Assembly: GCF_001436115.1 (NCBI RefSeq)
Contig: NZ_AYZQ01000003.1
Span: forward strand, 186,001 to 250,000
Direction of reading: 5' to 3'
DNA from: Lacticaseibacillus brantae DSM 23927
Lineage (GTDB): Bacteria > Bacillota > Bacilli > Lactobacillales > Lactobacillaceae
Length of the DNA stretch: 64,000 nucleotides
The notes under the pieces are model-generated. The model was not told the DNA's origin. It was given only the letters and a program-made list of their open reading frames with translations, and did no database searches. The position numbers and the translations under genes are program-made. Shown here in pieces: positions 51,428 to 60,176 of this stretch (positions are counted from its first letter, which is position 1; each line of letters opens with the position of its first letter).

Positions 51428-52507
51428 ATGGATCCATCACTATTGAGACCGCGTTCAACACCGAAAAAGAAACCGCATTTAATCGTTAAAATTATCCTTT
51501 TGACACTGCTAGCTGTTGTCTTCGTGGCTGGCGCTTATGGCGTTAAAGTCTACACCTCGGTCAGGAATGCCGTAGATAAGACTTATCAAAAAATTGATAA
51601 CCAAAGTGTCAATTCAGCCATCACCGGCGACAAACCATTGAGTATTTTGCTCCTGGGGACAGATACCGGTGAGTTCGGCCGCACGGAGAAGGGTAATTCC
51701 GATACGATGATTGTCGTGACCATCAATCCAAAGACCAATAAAACGACGATGACCAGTATTCCTCGGGACACGATGACCCAGATTCAGGGCACGAAAGAAT
51801 CAGATGACATCCAAAAGATTAACGCGGCTTATAACCTCGGCGATTCCACTGCTGCAGTAAAGACCGTTGAGAAGTTGTTGAACATTCCAATTCAATATTA
51901 TGTGACTATCAACATGGCCGGCTTAGCCAAGATTGTTGACGCCGTTGGTGGCGTTGATGTGAATGTGCCATTTTCTTGGACTGACGCGAACACGGGCAAC
52001 CAAACCTTCAAGAAAGGCCCAGCTCATTTGAATGGCCAACGGGCCCTGGCTTACGCCCGAATGCGTTATGAAGATCCAGAAGGTGATTATGGCCGCCAGA
52101 AACGGCAACAAGAAGTGATTGCTTCTATTGTTAAGTCCGCACTCGATGTTGATTCTCTAGCTAATTACGAGAAGGTTCTAGACTCAATGAGTAGTAGCTT
52201 ACGGATGAATCTGACTTTTGATGACTTAGTCGCGATTGCCCAGCATTATCGTAAGGCTGCCAGCAACATCACTCATGACCAGTTAAAGGGCGTCGGTGCT
52301 TATATTGGTGACGGGGCTTACGAAATTCCTTCCACTTCTGAATTGCAGCGCATTTCTAACAAGATTCGCAAGCAATTGGATCTGCCAGCAGAAACCTTGA
52401 GCAACGAAAATACCCGCCAGAATAAGTTAAATGTTAATTTTGACTGGAAGGCTGGCAACAATCCGAGTTATACCTTGTATAACGAAGACGGTAGCATTAT
52501 GAACTAA
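51428..52507 (+). CDS. LytR-CpsA-Psr (LCP) wall ligase
   Basis: 359 residues: short basic cytoplasmic start (RPRSTPKKKPH), one transmembrane helix (about 19-40), and an extracellular LCP domain with LLLGTDTGEFGRTEKGNSDTMIVVTINP, SIPRDTMTQI, and ALAYARMRYEDPEGDYGRQKRQQ, the Arg- and Asp-rich pyrophosphate/metal site. LCP enzymes transfer teichoic acids or polysaccharides from undecaprenyl carrier to peptidoglycan. Monocistronic with a strong terminator. Confidence 0.93.
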   Translation: MDPSLLRPRSTPKKKPHLIVKIILLTLLAVVFVAGAYGVKVYTSVRNAVDKTYQKIDNQSVNSAITGDKPLSILLLGTDTGEFGRTEKGNSDTMIVVTINPKTNKTTMTSIPRDTMTQIQGTKESDDIQKINAAYNLGDSTAAVKTVEKLLNIPIQYYVTINMAGLAKIVDAVGGVDVNVPFSWTDANTGNQTFKKGPAHLNGQRALAYARMRYEDPEGDYGRQKRQQEVIASIVKSALDVDSLANYEKVLDSMSSSLRMNLTFDDLVAIAQHYRKAASNITHDQLKGVGAYIGDGAYEIPSTSELQRISNKIRKQLDLPAETLSNENTRQNKLNVNFDWKAGNNPSYTLYNEDGSIMN

Positions 52508-52513
52508 TGACGA

Positions 52514-52550
52514 AGCCCCTGAGCAACGATGATTGCTCAGGGGCTTTTTT
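52514..52550 (+). terminator. Terminator of the LCP gene
   Basis: AGCCCCTGAGCAA and its complement around 6 bases, then six T. Confidence 0.92.
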
Positions 52551-52618
52551 GTGGCGTTCGCGTGTCATCTGCGTTTGTGGTAAGTTAGCAACAGAATATT
52601 GACGAAAGGGGCGCAAGG

Positions 52619-54547
52619 ATGAAGCAGATTGTGACAGGTATTGTTGCTCATGTAGACGCCGGCAAAACCACATTGTCAGAAGCGTTGCTCTATGAAAGCG
52701 GCGCAGTCAAGAGGTTGGGACGTGTCGATAATGGGGATGCGTTTTTGGATACCGACGCCTTAGAGAAAGCGCGCGGGATTACAATCTTTTCCCATCAAGC
52801 CAATCTCACGTATCAAGATCTGCAACTGACTTTATTGGATACGCCGGGGCACGTCGATTTTGCAGCGCAAACGGAACAAATTCTCAGTGTGCTGGATTAC
52901 GCGATTTTGGTTGTGTCGGCGGCAGATGGCGTGCAGGGTTACACCCAAACCTTGTGGCGCTTACTTGAGAATTATCATGTCCCCACGTTTATCTTCGTCA
53001 ATAAAATGGATGCCATGGGCGCTGACCGCAATCAAGTTTTGGAGCAACTGGCAACCCTAACCAGTGGGACTATCGCCTTTGATTGGCTGGATGATTTGCC
53101 AGCCGCCACCGCTGAAGCAATCGCCTTACAAGACGAGGACGTTTTGGATGCTTACTTAGCAGATGGTGACTTGTCCGAGCTGACGATTCAACAATTAATC
53201 CGAGCCCGCAAAGTATTCCCAGTGTATTTTGGCTCAGGCCTCAAACTGGAAAGCATTGATGACTTACTGGCGGGCTTAGACCGCTGGACGCTCGAACAGA
53301 CAGCTCAATCAGATTTTGGCGCGCGGGTGTTTAAAATCTCGCATGACAAGGGTGAGCGGCTGACTTGGTTGCGATTGACAGGTGGTCAATTGGCGAACAA
53401 AGACCAATTGCTGCCGGACCAAAAAGCCAACCAACTGCGTCAATATAATGGCTTGAAATATCAAACAGTGCCACAAGTCGGCTCGGGCACCGTCGTGGTC
53501 GTTCCAGGGCTCACCGGGACGTATCCTGGCCAAGGCCTGGGTACCTTGGCTGATGAACAGCCACCAATGTTGCGACCCGTTTTGAATTACGCGGTCGACT
53601 TAACGCATCAGGATGTCCATGTGGCCTTGGCCGCTTTGCGGGAACTGGAGGATGAAGATCCGCAGTTGCATGTGTCTTGGTCAGAGCCACTGCAAGAACT
53701 GCGGTTGCAAGTGATGGGTGAGATTCAATTAGAAGTGCTTCGCCAAATTTTGCAGGACCGATTTAATCTGGCACTTGATTTTGACGCCGGCAGTATCCTG
53801 TATCAGGAGACGATCACCGCGCCAGTGGAAGGCGTGGGCCATTTTGAACCGTTGCGACATTACGCTGAAGTGCATCTGCTGCTGACCCCAACGGCGCCTG
53901 GCACTGGCCTCACGTTTGACAGTGACCTTGATATCGATACCCTTGGCAAAAATTGGCAACATCAAGTTTTGACCGCTTTAGGCGCGAAAACGCAACGGGG
54001 TGTGCTGGTCGGCGCACCACTGACAGACATGCGGGTGACCCTGATCAATGGCCGTGCCAGCAACGTTCATTCGGTGGGTGGCGATTTTCGGGAAGCCACC
54101 TGGCGTGCCTTGCGCCAAGGCTTGATGATGGCCAAACTCAAGGGCACCGCCCAATTGCTAGAACCGTGGTATCAGTTTACGCTGGTGGTCAATGAAGACC
54201 AGATTGGCCGCGCCATGACGGATATTCAGCGGATGAGTGGGACATTCGATAGTCCAGAACGCCACGGTGACCAGGTCCAACTGAATGGGTTTGCGCCCAT
54301 CAGTGAAATGCAAACGTATGTCCGCGAAGTCCAAGCCTATACCCACGGACAGGGGTCATTAGAGACCGTGGTGGCCGGTTATCGGCCCGCCCATGATGCG
54401 GAGACTGTAATTGCCAAGGTGGCGTACAATCCTGTGGGCGATGTCGCCAATACGCCCGACTCAGTTTTTTGTGCGCATGGGGCCGGTTATCCCGTGGCTT
54501 GGGGTGAAGTGCCTGACGCTGCCCATGTGCCATATCAGAATGCTTAA
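52619..54547 (+). CDS. TetM/EF-G-like ribosomal GTPase
   Basis: 642 residues, almost exactly the length of TetM. GTPase motifs: AHVDAGKTT (10-18), RGITI (switch I), DTPGHVDF, and FVNKMD. EF-G-type domains II-V follow, with the domain IV segment NVHSVGGDFREATWRALRQG. The C-terminus ends with a family-specific extension TPDSVFCAHGAGYPVAWGEV that is shared by chromosomal Firmicutes homologues and not by TetM itself. So it is a native relative of ribosomal protection proteins; tetracycline resistance is possible but not implied. RBS AAGGGGCG. Monocistronic. Confidence 0.85.
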   Translation: MKQIVTGIVAHVDAGKTTLSEALLYESGAVKRLGRVDNGDAFLDTDALEKARGITIFSHQANLTYQDLQLTLLDTPGHVDFAAQTEQILSVLDYAILVVSAADGVQGYTQTLWRLLENYHVPTFIFVNKMDAMGADRNQVLEQLATLTSGTIAFDWLDDLPAATAEAIALQDEDVLDAYLADGDLSELTIQQLIRARKVFPVYFGSGLKLESIDDLLAGLDRWTLEQTAQSDFGARVFKISHDKGERLTWLRLTGGQLANKDQLLPDQKANQLRQYNGLKYQTVPQVGSGTVVVVPGLTGTYPGQGLGTLADEQPPMLRPVLNYAVDLTHQDVHVALAALRELEDEDPQLHVSWSEPLQELRLQVMGEIQLEVLRQILQDRFNLALDFDAGSILYQETITAPVEGVGHFEPLRHYAEVHLLLTPTAPGTGLTFDSDLDIDTLGKNWQHQVLTALGAKTQRGVLVGAPLTDMRVTLINGRASNVHSVGGDFREATWRALRQGLMMAKLKGTAQLLEPWYQFTLVVNEDQIGRAMTDIQRMSGTFDSPERHGDQVQLNGFAPISEMQTYVREVQAYTHGQGSLETVVAGYRPAHDAETVIAKVAYNPVGDVANTPDSVFCAHGAGYPVAWGEVPDAAHVPYQNA

Positions 54548-54584
54548 TGCCGCAATCCCTTGCGGTGATTGACTTAAGGAGGAA

Positions 54585-54600
54585 TGTTTCACGTGAAAAC
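54585..54600. promoter_or_regulatory. parS-like site over the pepI start
   Basis: TGTTTCACGTGAAAAC matches the parS consensus in 14 of 16 positions, with the full 12-base central palindrome intact. It overlaps the pepI start codon GTG 54593. Confidence 0.4.
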
Positions 54601-55471
54601 TGTTGAAGGTTACATGCCATTTCGGGGTTACCAGACCTATTATCGAATCGTCGGCGAACCCAATCCCGACAAAGCGCCATTACTATTGATTCATGGCGGC
54701 CCAGGTTCCTCGCACAATTATTTCGAATTGCTTGATGATTATGCTGAGACTGGGCGCCAGCTGATTATGTATGATCAGATTGGTTGTGGGAAATCCTCCC
54801 TGCCGGAAGAAGAATCATGGTACGTCAAAGAAAATTGGGTCGCGGAACTGATTGCGTTGCGCGAATATCTCCACTTGGATCAAGTCCACCTGTCTGGCCA
54901 ATCATGGGGCGGGATGTTGCTGATGTATTATCTGACTGAGTTTGATCCGCAAGGTGTTAAGAGCGCGATGATTAATAGCTCACCGGCGTCCATTAAGTTG
55001 TGGATTCAAGAGCAACGGCGCTTGTTGTCGTATCTCAGCCCTGAAGACCAAGCCGCAATTGCGCGAGCAGAACGCTTGAATGATTTTAGTGGTGCCCAAT
55101 ACTTAGCCGCCAATGAACGCTATATGACTCGCTATGCTTGGTCAACGTTACCAGAAGATTTGCCAGAACCGATGCGCCGGCCAACCAACGGCCAGCGCGC
55201 CAGCCTGATTGCTGAAGGCCCGAATGAATTCACGGAAAATGGCACGCTGGGTGACTTCGATGTCACCAACCAGCTGCACAAGATTCACGTGCCGGTCATG
55301 GTGACCAGTGGCTCCGACGACTTAGCGACCCCTGTGGTGGCCAAGTCTGTGGTTGATCATATTCCTGGTGCGCAGTGGCACTTGTTTGCCAACAGTCGCC
55401 ACTTAGCGTTACTCGACCAACATGATGAATTCATCGAGCTTCTGAATCAATGGCTACCAGCCAACGATTAA
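54593..55471 (+). CDS. pepI: Proline iminopeptidase
   Basis: 292-residue alpha/beta hydrolase (S33) releasing N-terminal proline from peptides. Oxyanion motif HGGPGSS (34-40), nucleophile Ser104 in GQSWGG, and C-terminal Asp and His in TSGSDDLATP and ANSRHLAL. The protein closely follows PepI of Lactobacillus helveticus in layout. GTG 54593 is chosen (9 bases after AAGGAGGA); ATG 54584 abuts the ribosome site. The usual His-containing GHMP-type end is replaced by SRHLAL, still with His. Confidence 0.92.
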   Translation: MKTVEGYMPFRGYQTYYRIVGEPNPDKAPLLLIHGGPGSSHNYFELLDDYAETGRQLIMYDQIGCGKSSLPEEESWYVKENWVAELIALREYLHLDQVHLSGQSWGGMLLMYYLTEFDPQGVKSAMINSSPASIKLWIQEQRRLLSYLSPEDQAAIARAERLNDFSGAQYLAANERYMTRYAWSTLPEDLPEPMRRPTNGQRASLIAEGPNEFTENGTLGDFDVTNQLHKIHVPVMVTSGSDDLATPVVAKSVVDHIPGAQWHLFANSRHLALLDQHDEFIELLNQWLPAND

Positions 55472-55530
55472 AAAAATAGTCGACCGAATTTTGAAAACAG
55501 CTGCTTTCAAGATTTGGTCGACTATTTTTA
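55472..55530. terminator. Long bidirectional terminator
   Basis: AAAATAGTCGACC/GGTCGACTATTTT with inner TTTTGAAA/TTTCAAG pairing. Shared by pepI and the minus-strand 54-aa gene. Confidence 0.88.
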
Positions 55531-55692
55531 TTGGTGCTTGTAAAGCGCGAAGAGATTCATGACCGCATCGAGGGTCATAATGGCTGCCATCAGCCACATG
55601 GCAATCATGTTTTGCATCGTGGCCACGAACCAAATTAAGATAAGATTCAAGACCAACATGCCCCAAGCCAACCACTTATTGTTCACCATCAT
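55528..55692 (-). CDS. Small membrane protein, 54 aa
   Basis: Minus-strand frame from ATG 55692 (or 55689) to TAA at 55528-55530, with GGAGG 7 bases upstream. Product starts MMVNNKWLAWGMLVLNLILI and is nearly all hydrophobic with many Met: one long or two short transmembrane helices, then basic FALYKHQ. The terminator begins at its stop codon. No family recognised. An overlapping longer frame on the same strand lacks a ribosome site and is rejected. Confidence 0.65.
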   Translation of the reverse strand: MMVNNKWLAWGMLVLNLILIWFVATMQNMIAMWLMAAIMTLDAVMNLFALYKHQ

Positions 55693-55745
55693 GCTATCGC
55701 CTCCATTTCAAGCATACGCGGCAGCCGGGGGTGGACAAATGTAAA

Positions 55746-55754
55746 TGATATAAT
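55746..55754 (+). promoter_or_regulatory. Extended -10 element before rlmH
   Basis: TGATATAAT, 19 bases upstream of the start codon; no clear -35 box. Confidence 0.5.
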
Positions 55755-55772
55755 TGATTTGGAGGGTTGACC

Positions 55773-56252
55773 ATGAATATCAAAATTATTGGTGTCGGCA
55801 AGTTGAAGGAGAAATACTTTACCGCTGGCATCGCAGAATATAAGAAGCGCCTCGGCAAGTTTGCCAATATCTCAATTGTTGAAGTGCCCGATGAAAAGGC
55901 ACCAGAATCCTTGTCTGAAGCTGAAATGATCCAAGTGAAACAAGCAGAAGGCGAGCGCATTTTAGGCAAAATCAAAGACAAAGAATGGGTGATTGCCTTA
56001 GCGATTGAAGGCAAACAGCGCAGTTCAGAAGCGTTCGCTAAAGAAATTGCGGACCTAGCGACCTATGGCCATTCGGATATCACCTTTGTGATCGGTGGCT
56101 CGCTCGGGCTCAGCCCAGAAGTGATGCAGCGCGCCAATAACACGCTGAGTTTTGGCAAGTTGACCTTGCCGCACCAATTGATGCGTCTGGTTCTAATTGA
56201 ACAGATTTATCGCGCATTCATGATTAATGCCGGTAGTCCGTACCATAAATAG
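55773..56252 (+). CDS. rlmH: 23S rRNA (pseudouridine1915-N3)-methyltransferase RlmH
   Basis: 159-residue SPOUT-class methyltransferase that methylates pseudouridine 1915 in helix 69. Markers: [20 protein letters not shown] at the start, the knot region [13 protein letters not shown] and the end [30 protein letters not shown]-type signature (HQLMR, EQIYRA, PYHK). ATG 55773 follows GGAGGG. The gene is near oriC in many Firmicutes, in line with parAB in this window. Confidence 0.95.
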   Translation: MNIKIIGVGKLKEKYFTAGIAEYKKRLGKFANISIVEVPDEKAPESLSEAEMIQVKQAEGERILGKIKDKEWVIALAIEGKQRSSEAFAKEIADLATYGHSDITFVIGGSLGLSPEVMQRANNTLSFGKLTLPHQLMRLVLIEQIYRAFMINAGSPYHK

Positions 56253-56260
56253 CCCCATCG

Positions 56261-56296
56261 AAAAAGCGTCATCCATAGTGGATGACGCTTTTTTTG
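56261..56296. terminator. Bidirectional terminator
   Basis: AAAAAGCGTCATCCA and its complement around 3 bases. Shared by rlmH and the ABC ATPase gene. Confidence 0.9.
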
Positions 56297-56303
56297 GCAT
56301 TAT

Positions 56304-56993
56304 TTAGGCTTGCTCTTCACTTAAGCCAAGAAAAATATCCAAGTCAGTGGCAGTATCGCCACCATGCGTCAATTCCGCATAGGTGTGAGATACTGCTGGG
56401 CCTGCTGGTGTTAGGAACTTAAAATTAGCAGATGTCTCTTGAAATGGCACAACGATGTGCGAGGTGACGATGACAGGCTTGTGCTGGCCGAGCCGATCGA
56501 GAATGCTGACGATGTGGGTTTGATTCTGGGGATCCACGCCTGACAGTGGCTCATCAAAAAGATACAGTGCCTTGTCGATAGCAGCCGAGGCGTAAACAAA
56601 CATAACCGTCAATTCACCACCTGAGAGTACATCAAGCTGGCGGTCTAATAAAGGCGTAATCACTGTCTTGTAGAAGTCATCATCTGTGGTGAAGTCAGGA
56701 TTTGGATGATTCATTTGTTGATACATAGCCATTAACTGGGCACCAGTTGTGTCAGGACTGTAGGCGATTGACTGGAAAACATACATCATATCCTTGGCTG
56801 GTGGAAAGCCAGCGAAATCGCCACTGGTTGGTTTTTCCAAGTGGCTGATGAGGTCTAACAAGGTGGACTTACCAATCCCATTTTTCCCGAGGATGACGCT
56901 GAGTCCGGGATTCTCAAAGCTGATGCTGACATCATCGAAAACCGGGTGCTTCGGATGACTAAAGTTGAGATGTTCAATTGTCAATTGGCTCAT
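56304..56993 (-). CDS. ABC transporter ATP-binding protein
   Basis: 229-residue ABC ATPase with Walker A GKNGIGKST, signature LSGGELTVMFVYASAAI, Walker B LYLFDEPLSG and the switch His in VTSHI. The Q loop reads FQSI. The protein has an unusual Thr/Gln-rich stretch around QLMAMYQQMNHPNPD. It overlaps the permease gene by 4 bases (ATGA). An exporter of a peptide, lipid or drug is likely; substrate unknown. Confidence 0.85.
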   Translation of the reverse strand: MSQLTIEHLNFSHPKHPVFDDVSISFENPGLSVILGKNGIGKSTLLDLISHLEKPTSGDFAGFPPAKDMMYVFQSIAYSPDTTGAQLMAMYQQMNHPNPDFTTDDDFYKTVITPLLDRQLDVLSGGELTVMFVYASAAIDKALYLFDEPLSGVDPQNQTHIVSILDRLGQHKPVIVTSHIVVPFQETSANFKFLTPAGPAVSHTYAELTHGGDTATDLDIFLGLSEEQA

Positions 56994-57730
56994 GCGCGGC
57001 CTCGATTCTGCAGATTAAGCTGTTGATAACTGATGAAGCCAACAACACAATAAATCGCAATCACCACGGCTTCAACGCCGAGGGTCCCAAGTGTGAGATC
57101 GCCGAGAAATAGCCGTAAGGTGTTAGCGATGAATTGATAAGGGCTGAGTTGAGCTAGCCCAGTGAGTAAAGCGTTAGATGTGCGGACATCGAACAGCATG
57201 AGCAAGATGATGAGCAGTGATGTCCCTAAGGCGCTAAGACTGTTGGCCCGGACCGGCAGTAGCAGGATACAGGTGAGAAAAAGAGAAACGAGTGGGAAAG
57301 TCACGATAGTTAATAAGACCACTAGCAACAATAGCTGCAACGAAAAGGCATGGTAGAGAAACATAGAAAACGCTGAATACACCAGATTTTCCAGCACCAC
57401 TAAACCAGTTTGGACAAGCATATTGGCATAGAGCATCGGCCAGCGGCTGCCACTGACGAAATAAAACGACTTGAGAAACCCACTATCACGTGTGGCCATT
57501 GTGGCTAGGGCAACGCCTTCCAAGGCAGTAGAAACAATGATGTATGCGGTAAAAGGGATAGTTGCTGTAATCAAATGCGTGGCACTCATTTGAGTGGCTC
57601 GATGCGCGGATAATCCTTGATACAATGTCCAAAGAACGGGAAACAAGAGGGTGAAGACGAGTGTAATGCGATTCGCCATTGCCTGGCGTATGTAGAACTT
57701 GGTGAACGAGCTGACTTTCTTGAGAAACAT
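56990..57730 (-). CDS. ABC-2 type transporter permease
   Basis: 246 residues with six hydrophobic segments and the early basic stretch KFYIRQAMANR, as in ABC-2 exporter permeases. ATG 57730 is 8 bases after GGAGG, so the in-frame ATG at 57745, before the ribosome site, is rejected. Forms a two-gene exporter with the following ATPase. No adjacent regulator; a palindrome lies in its promoter region. Confidence 0.82.
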   Translation of the reverse strand: MFLKKVSSFTKFYIRQAMANRITLVFTLLFPVLWTLYQGLSAHRATQMSATHLITATIPFTAYIIVSTALEGVALATMATRDSGFLKSFYFVSGSRWPMLYANMLVQTGLVVLENLVYSAFSMFLYHAFSLQLLLLVVLLTIVTFPLVSLFLTCILLLPVRANSLSALGTSLLIILLMLFDVRTSNALLTGLAQLSPYQFIANTLRLFLGDLTLGTLGVEAVVIAIYCVVGFISYQQLNLQNRGRA

Positions 57731-57757
57731 ACCCAAAACCTCCATCCAAAAGCTCTT

Positions 57758-57775
57758 AATGAGAAATTACTCATT
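57758..57775. promoter_or_regulatory. Palindrome upstream of the ABC exporter
   Basis: AATGAG and CTCATT around AAATTA form an 18-base inverted repeat 28 bases upstream of the permease start codon. Operator for an unknown repressor, or incidental. Confidence 0.35.
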
Positions 57776-57924
57776 CAATTTTAACTAATTCTCAATCATG
57801 GTAGACGAGATGTCAAGAGATAGATTTGCATGTTGCATCGATGCCCAGCACCTTTATACAATTAGTAATGAAGCATCAAACTCAAATGACTCGCTAGCAA
57901 AAGCGGATTGGAAGGGACAATCAG

Positions 57925-58440
57925 ATGACCACAGAAATTAAACCATTAACAGACCAAGATGTACCTAGACTACAGACAATCAGTCGCCAGACCTTTAGTG
58001 AAGCGTTCGGCGCGGGGACGCCAGCTGCGGATTTAGCCAAGTTTCTGGATGAAGCCTATAGCCAAGAACAACTGACTCAAGAACTCCATACTGCAGGCTC
58101 GTCTTTCTATTTTATTTATCAGGATCGGAAGCTAGCTGGTTATCTGAAGTTAAATGTTGGGGCGGCCCAATCAGAGCCAATGGGGGACGACACGTTAGAG
58201 ATTGAACGCATCTATATTTTGCCGGAGTTTAAACGCCAAGGACTCGGTAAAAGCTTGTTTGAGTTCGCGGTGCAACAGGCCAAAGCTGCTGGCAAGCAGG
58301 CGATTTGGCTGGGGGTGTGGGAACACAATCTTCCGGCCCAGAAATTCTACGCTAAGCTAGGCTTTAGCCAATTCAGTGAACATGTTTTCCCAGTTGGGAA
58401 TGACCCGCAACGCGATTTATTGATGCGCAAAGCACTATAA
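57925..58440 (+). CDS. GNAT family N-acetyltransferase
   Basis: 171-residue GCN5-related acetyltransferase. Acetyl-CoA motif A: IERIYILPEFKRQGLGKSLFEFA (pattern RxxGxG/A in RQGLGK); motif B: LGVWEHNLPAQKFYAKLGF. It resembles PaiA/spermidine-acetyltransferase-like or protein N-acetyltransferases; substrate not inferable. RBS GGAAGGGAC. Monocistronic. Confidence 0.88.
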   Translation: MTTEIKPLTDQDVPRLQTISRQTFSEAFGAGTPAADLAKFLDEAYSQEQLTQELHTAGSSFYFIYQDRKLAGYLKLNVGAAQSEPMGDDTLEIERIYILPEFKRQGLGKSLFEFAVQQAKAAGKQAIWLGVWEHNLPAQKFYAKLGFSQFSEHVFPVGNDPQRDLLMRKAL

Positions 58441-58477
58441 AAAAGCGTTCATCGAATTTTTCGATGAACGCTTTTTT
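58439..58477. terminator. Bidirectional terminator
   Basis: AAAAGCGTTCATCGAA and its complement around 3 bases. Shared by the GNAT gene and the SDR gene. Confidence 0.9.
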
Positions 58478-59501
58478 AGATGATGTGGTGTTCAGCTAAA
58501 CTATCAACGGAATTAAGAATGATCTGCTCATTGTCATATTGAGAATGCCAGCCGAGGAGATTTTCGGCCTGGGCCGTGCTGACGTCGCGGTTCATACCGC
58601 GCATGAGTTTGGCGCCTTTGGCTTCAGCGTTGAAGGGGGCGGCAAGATTGACCAGCCAATCAGGCAGTGCCTTGGTGGAGACTTTTTCAGCCAATGCCGG
58701 CCGCTTAGCTTTGATGAGGGCGGCGATTTGACGCATCGAGATTTGGCCTGGGGCACTGGCAATGAAGCGCTGACCATTGGCGGCCGGTGTGGTCATGGCT
58801 AAAATATGCAAGGCCGCGACATCGCGGACATCAACTACATTGAGTGGCAGGTGTGGGATGCGTTGCATTTTGCCGCTCAGCAAGTTCAGTAATAGGTCAA
58901 AACTACCTGACACGTGATTACTGAGTGCGGGGCCAAAGATCGCCACGGGATTCACGGTGGCAAATTCAAGCGTGGTCTCAGGACGATTGATGAAGGCCCA
59001 CGCCGCTTGTTCTGCTAACAGCTTAGATTTTTCATAGAGCGATAGCCCTGGTTCATCAGGGTTGGTCCAATCCCGTTCAGTTGTGGGCTGACCTGGCTTC
59101 TGACTGAACCCGACGGCGCCAAAGTTTGATGTCATGACGACCCGTTTCACCCCCGCTGCTTGGGCTGCGGTGAGAATCCGTTGGACCCCTTCTAAAGCCG
59201 GTTTAATCGTGTCGTCCTCGTTCTTGGGTTGGTCAAAAAAGACGGGTGAAGCAACACTGAAGACATCGTCACGATCAGCCATGACAGCTTGCCAGTTGGT
59301 ATCGCTAGAGAGATCTGCTTCGGCAAACGATAATTGGTCCAAGTGGTGGGCACCATTAGCTTTCAGGGTATTGATGACAGTTTGTTGCTTATCGAGGCTG
59401 CGCAAGGTCGCTTTCACATCAAAGCCTTGGTCAAGTAATTGTAAGATGAGGTGCATGGCGACAAAACCGCTACCGCCGGTGACGAGTACTTTTTGAGACA
59501 T
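58476..59501 (-). CDS. Extended SDR aldehyde/ketone reductase
   Basis: 341-residue extended short-chain dehydrogenase of the dihydroflavonol-reductase/cinnamoyl-CoA-reductase-like group. Nucleotide site LVTGGSGFVAMHLI (residues 6-19); Arg after strand 2 (LRSLDKQ) favours NADPH; catalytic Ser in MTSNFGAVG and YxxxK in YEKSK. It likely reduces aldehydes or ketones. RBS TGGAGGAA. Divergent from a MerR gene that carries a candidate sensing cysteine, which is probably its regulator. Confidence 0.88.
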   Translation of the reverse strand: MSQKVLVTGGSGFVAMHLILQLLDQGFDVKATLRSLDKQQTVINTLKANGAHHLDQLSFAEADLSSDTNWQAVMADRDDVFSVASPVFFDQPKNEDDTIKPALEGVQRILTAAQAAGVKRVVMTSNFGAVGFSQKPGQPTTERDWTNPDEPGLSLYEKSKLLAEQAAWAFINRPETTLEFATVNPVAIFGPALSNHVSGSFDLLLNLLSGKMQRIPHLPLNVVDVRDVAALHILAMTTPAANGQRFIASAPGQISMRQIAALIKAKRPALAEKVSTKALPDWLVNLAAPFNAEAKGAKLMRGMNRDVSTAQAENLLGWHSQYDNEQIILNSVDSLAEHHII

Positions 59502-59515
59502 ATTAATTCCTCCAG

Positions 59516-59572
59516 TTGCGTTATCTGATTTAAATGGCTATAGTGAAGCATAAACCCTGAACCTTGGTTTAT
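59516..59572 (+). promoter_or_regulatory. Promoter and MerR-type inverted repeat in the SDR/MerR gap
   Basis: TTGCGT (59516-59521) and TATAGT (59539-59544) with a 17-base spacer read towards merR. ATAAACC (59550-59556) and GGTTTAT (59566-59572) form an inverted repeat, with AACC/GGTT nested inside, as seen in MerR operators. Confidence 0.5.
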
Positions 59573-59596
59573 AGCAAGCGAAAAAGGAGTTTCATT

Positions 59597-60043
59597 TTGA
59601 AAACAACTTACACCATCAAAGAAGTGGCCGAGATGTTTGACCTCAGTGTTTCGACCTTACATTACTACGACAAGCAGGGTTTGCTGCCCTTTGTTGACAA
59701 AAATGATGTCGGCTATCGCACGTTTACACCGTCTGATTTGAATTTTATTCATACGATTTGTTGCCTGAAGGATACAGGCATGCCGATTAAAACCATTAAA
59801 ACCTACATCAGTCTGTGCATGCAAGGTGCTGACACAATTCCAGAACGCCGGGCGTTACTTAATGCCCATCGGGATGCCGTCGTGGCCAAGCAGGCGCGAC
59901 TCGAAGAAAGCTTGCAGGAAATTGATGAAAAGCTGAATCGCTACACAGATCCTGCAGCACGAGGCTTGATTGAAAGCGAGATTGAGTTTGTGACCGCTGA
60001 GAAGTCCGCACATCATTTGGCCAATCCGTTTGTGACGCAATAA
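59597..60043 (+). CDS. MerR-family regulator, AdhR-like
   Basis: 148 residues. MerR winged helix at the N-terminus (YTIKEVAEMFDLSVSTLHYYDKQG), then a coiled-coil dimerisation helix. Cys55-Cys56 lie in ICCLKDTGMPIKTI; the second aligns with the aldehyde-sensing Cys52 of Bacillus AdhR (KCMRNAGLSI). TTG 59597, 7 bases after AAGGAG, is the start; the frame upstream lacks a ribosome site. Divergent SDR gene is the probable target. Confidence 0.82.
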   Translation: MKTTYTIKEVAEMFDLSVSTLHYYDKQGLLPFVDKNDVGYRTFTPSDLNFIHTICCLKDTGMPIKTIKTYISLCMQGADTIPERRALLNAHRDAVVAKQARLEESLQEIDEKLNRYTDPAARGLIESEIEFVTAEKSAHHLANPFVTQ

Positions 60044-60052
60044 GTGATAATT

Positions 60053-60087
60053 AAAAAACCAGCCATCATTTGATGGCTGGTTTTTTA
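60053..60087. terminator. Bidirectional terminator
   Basis: AAAAACCAGCCATCA and its complement around 2 bases. Ends the merR transcript. Confidence 0.9.
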
Positions 60088-60176
60088 ATGGAGGCGCCGG
60101 CGCCGGTGAATTAAACGATAGGTGCCAAAAACGATAGAATAAGCGAGTAACAATAAGGTGTCAAAAGAATTTAGAA

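Noticed and set aside
52619-54547. Acquired tetracycline resistance gene
   Set aside because: Length and domains fit TetM, but the C-terminal motif, lack of mobile context and native composition point to a chromosomal housekeeping relative.
55454-55675. Minus-strand frame of 73 codons below pepI
   Set aside because: Runs through the terminator and lacks a ribosome site; the 54-codon frame in another register has both a ribosome site and a matching terminator.
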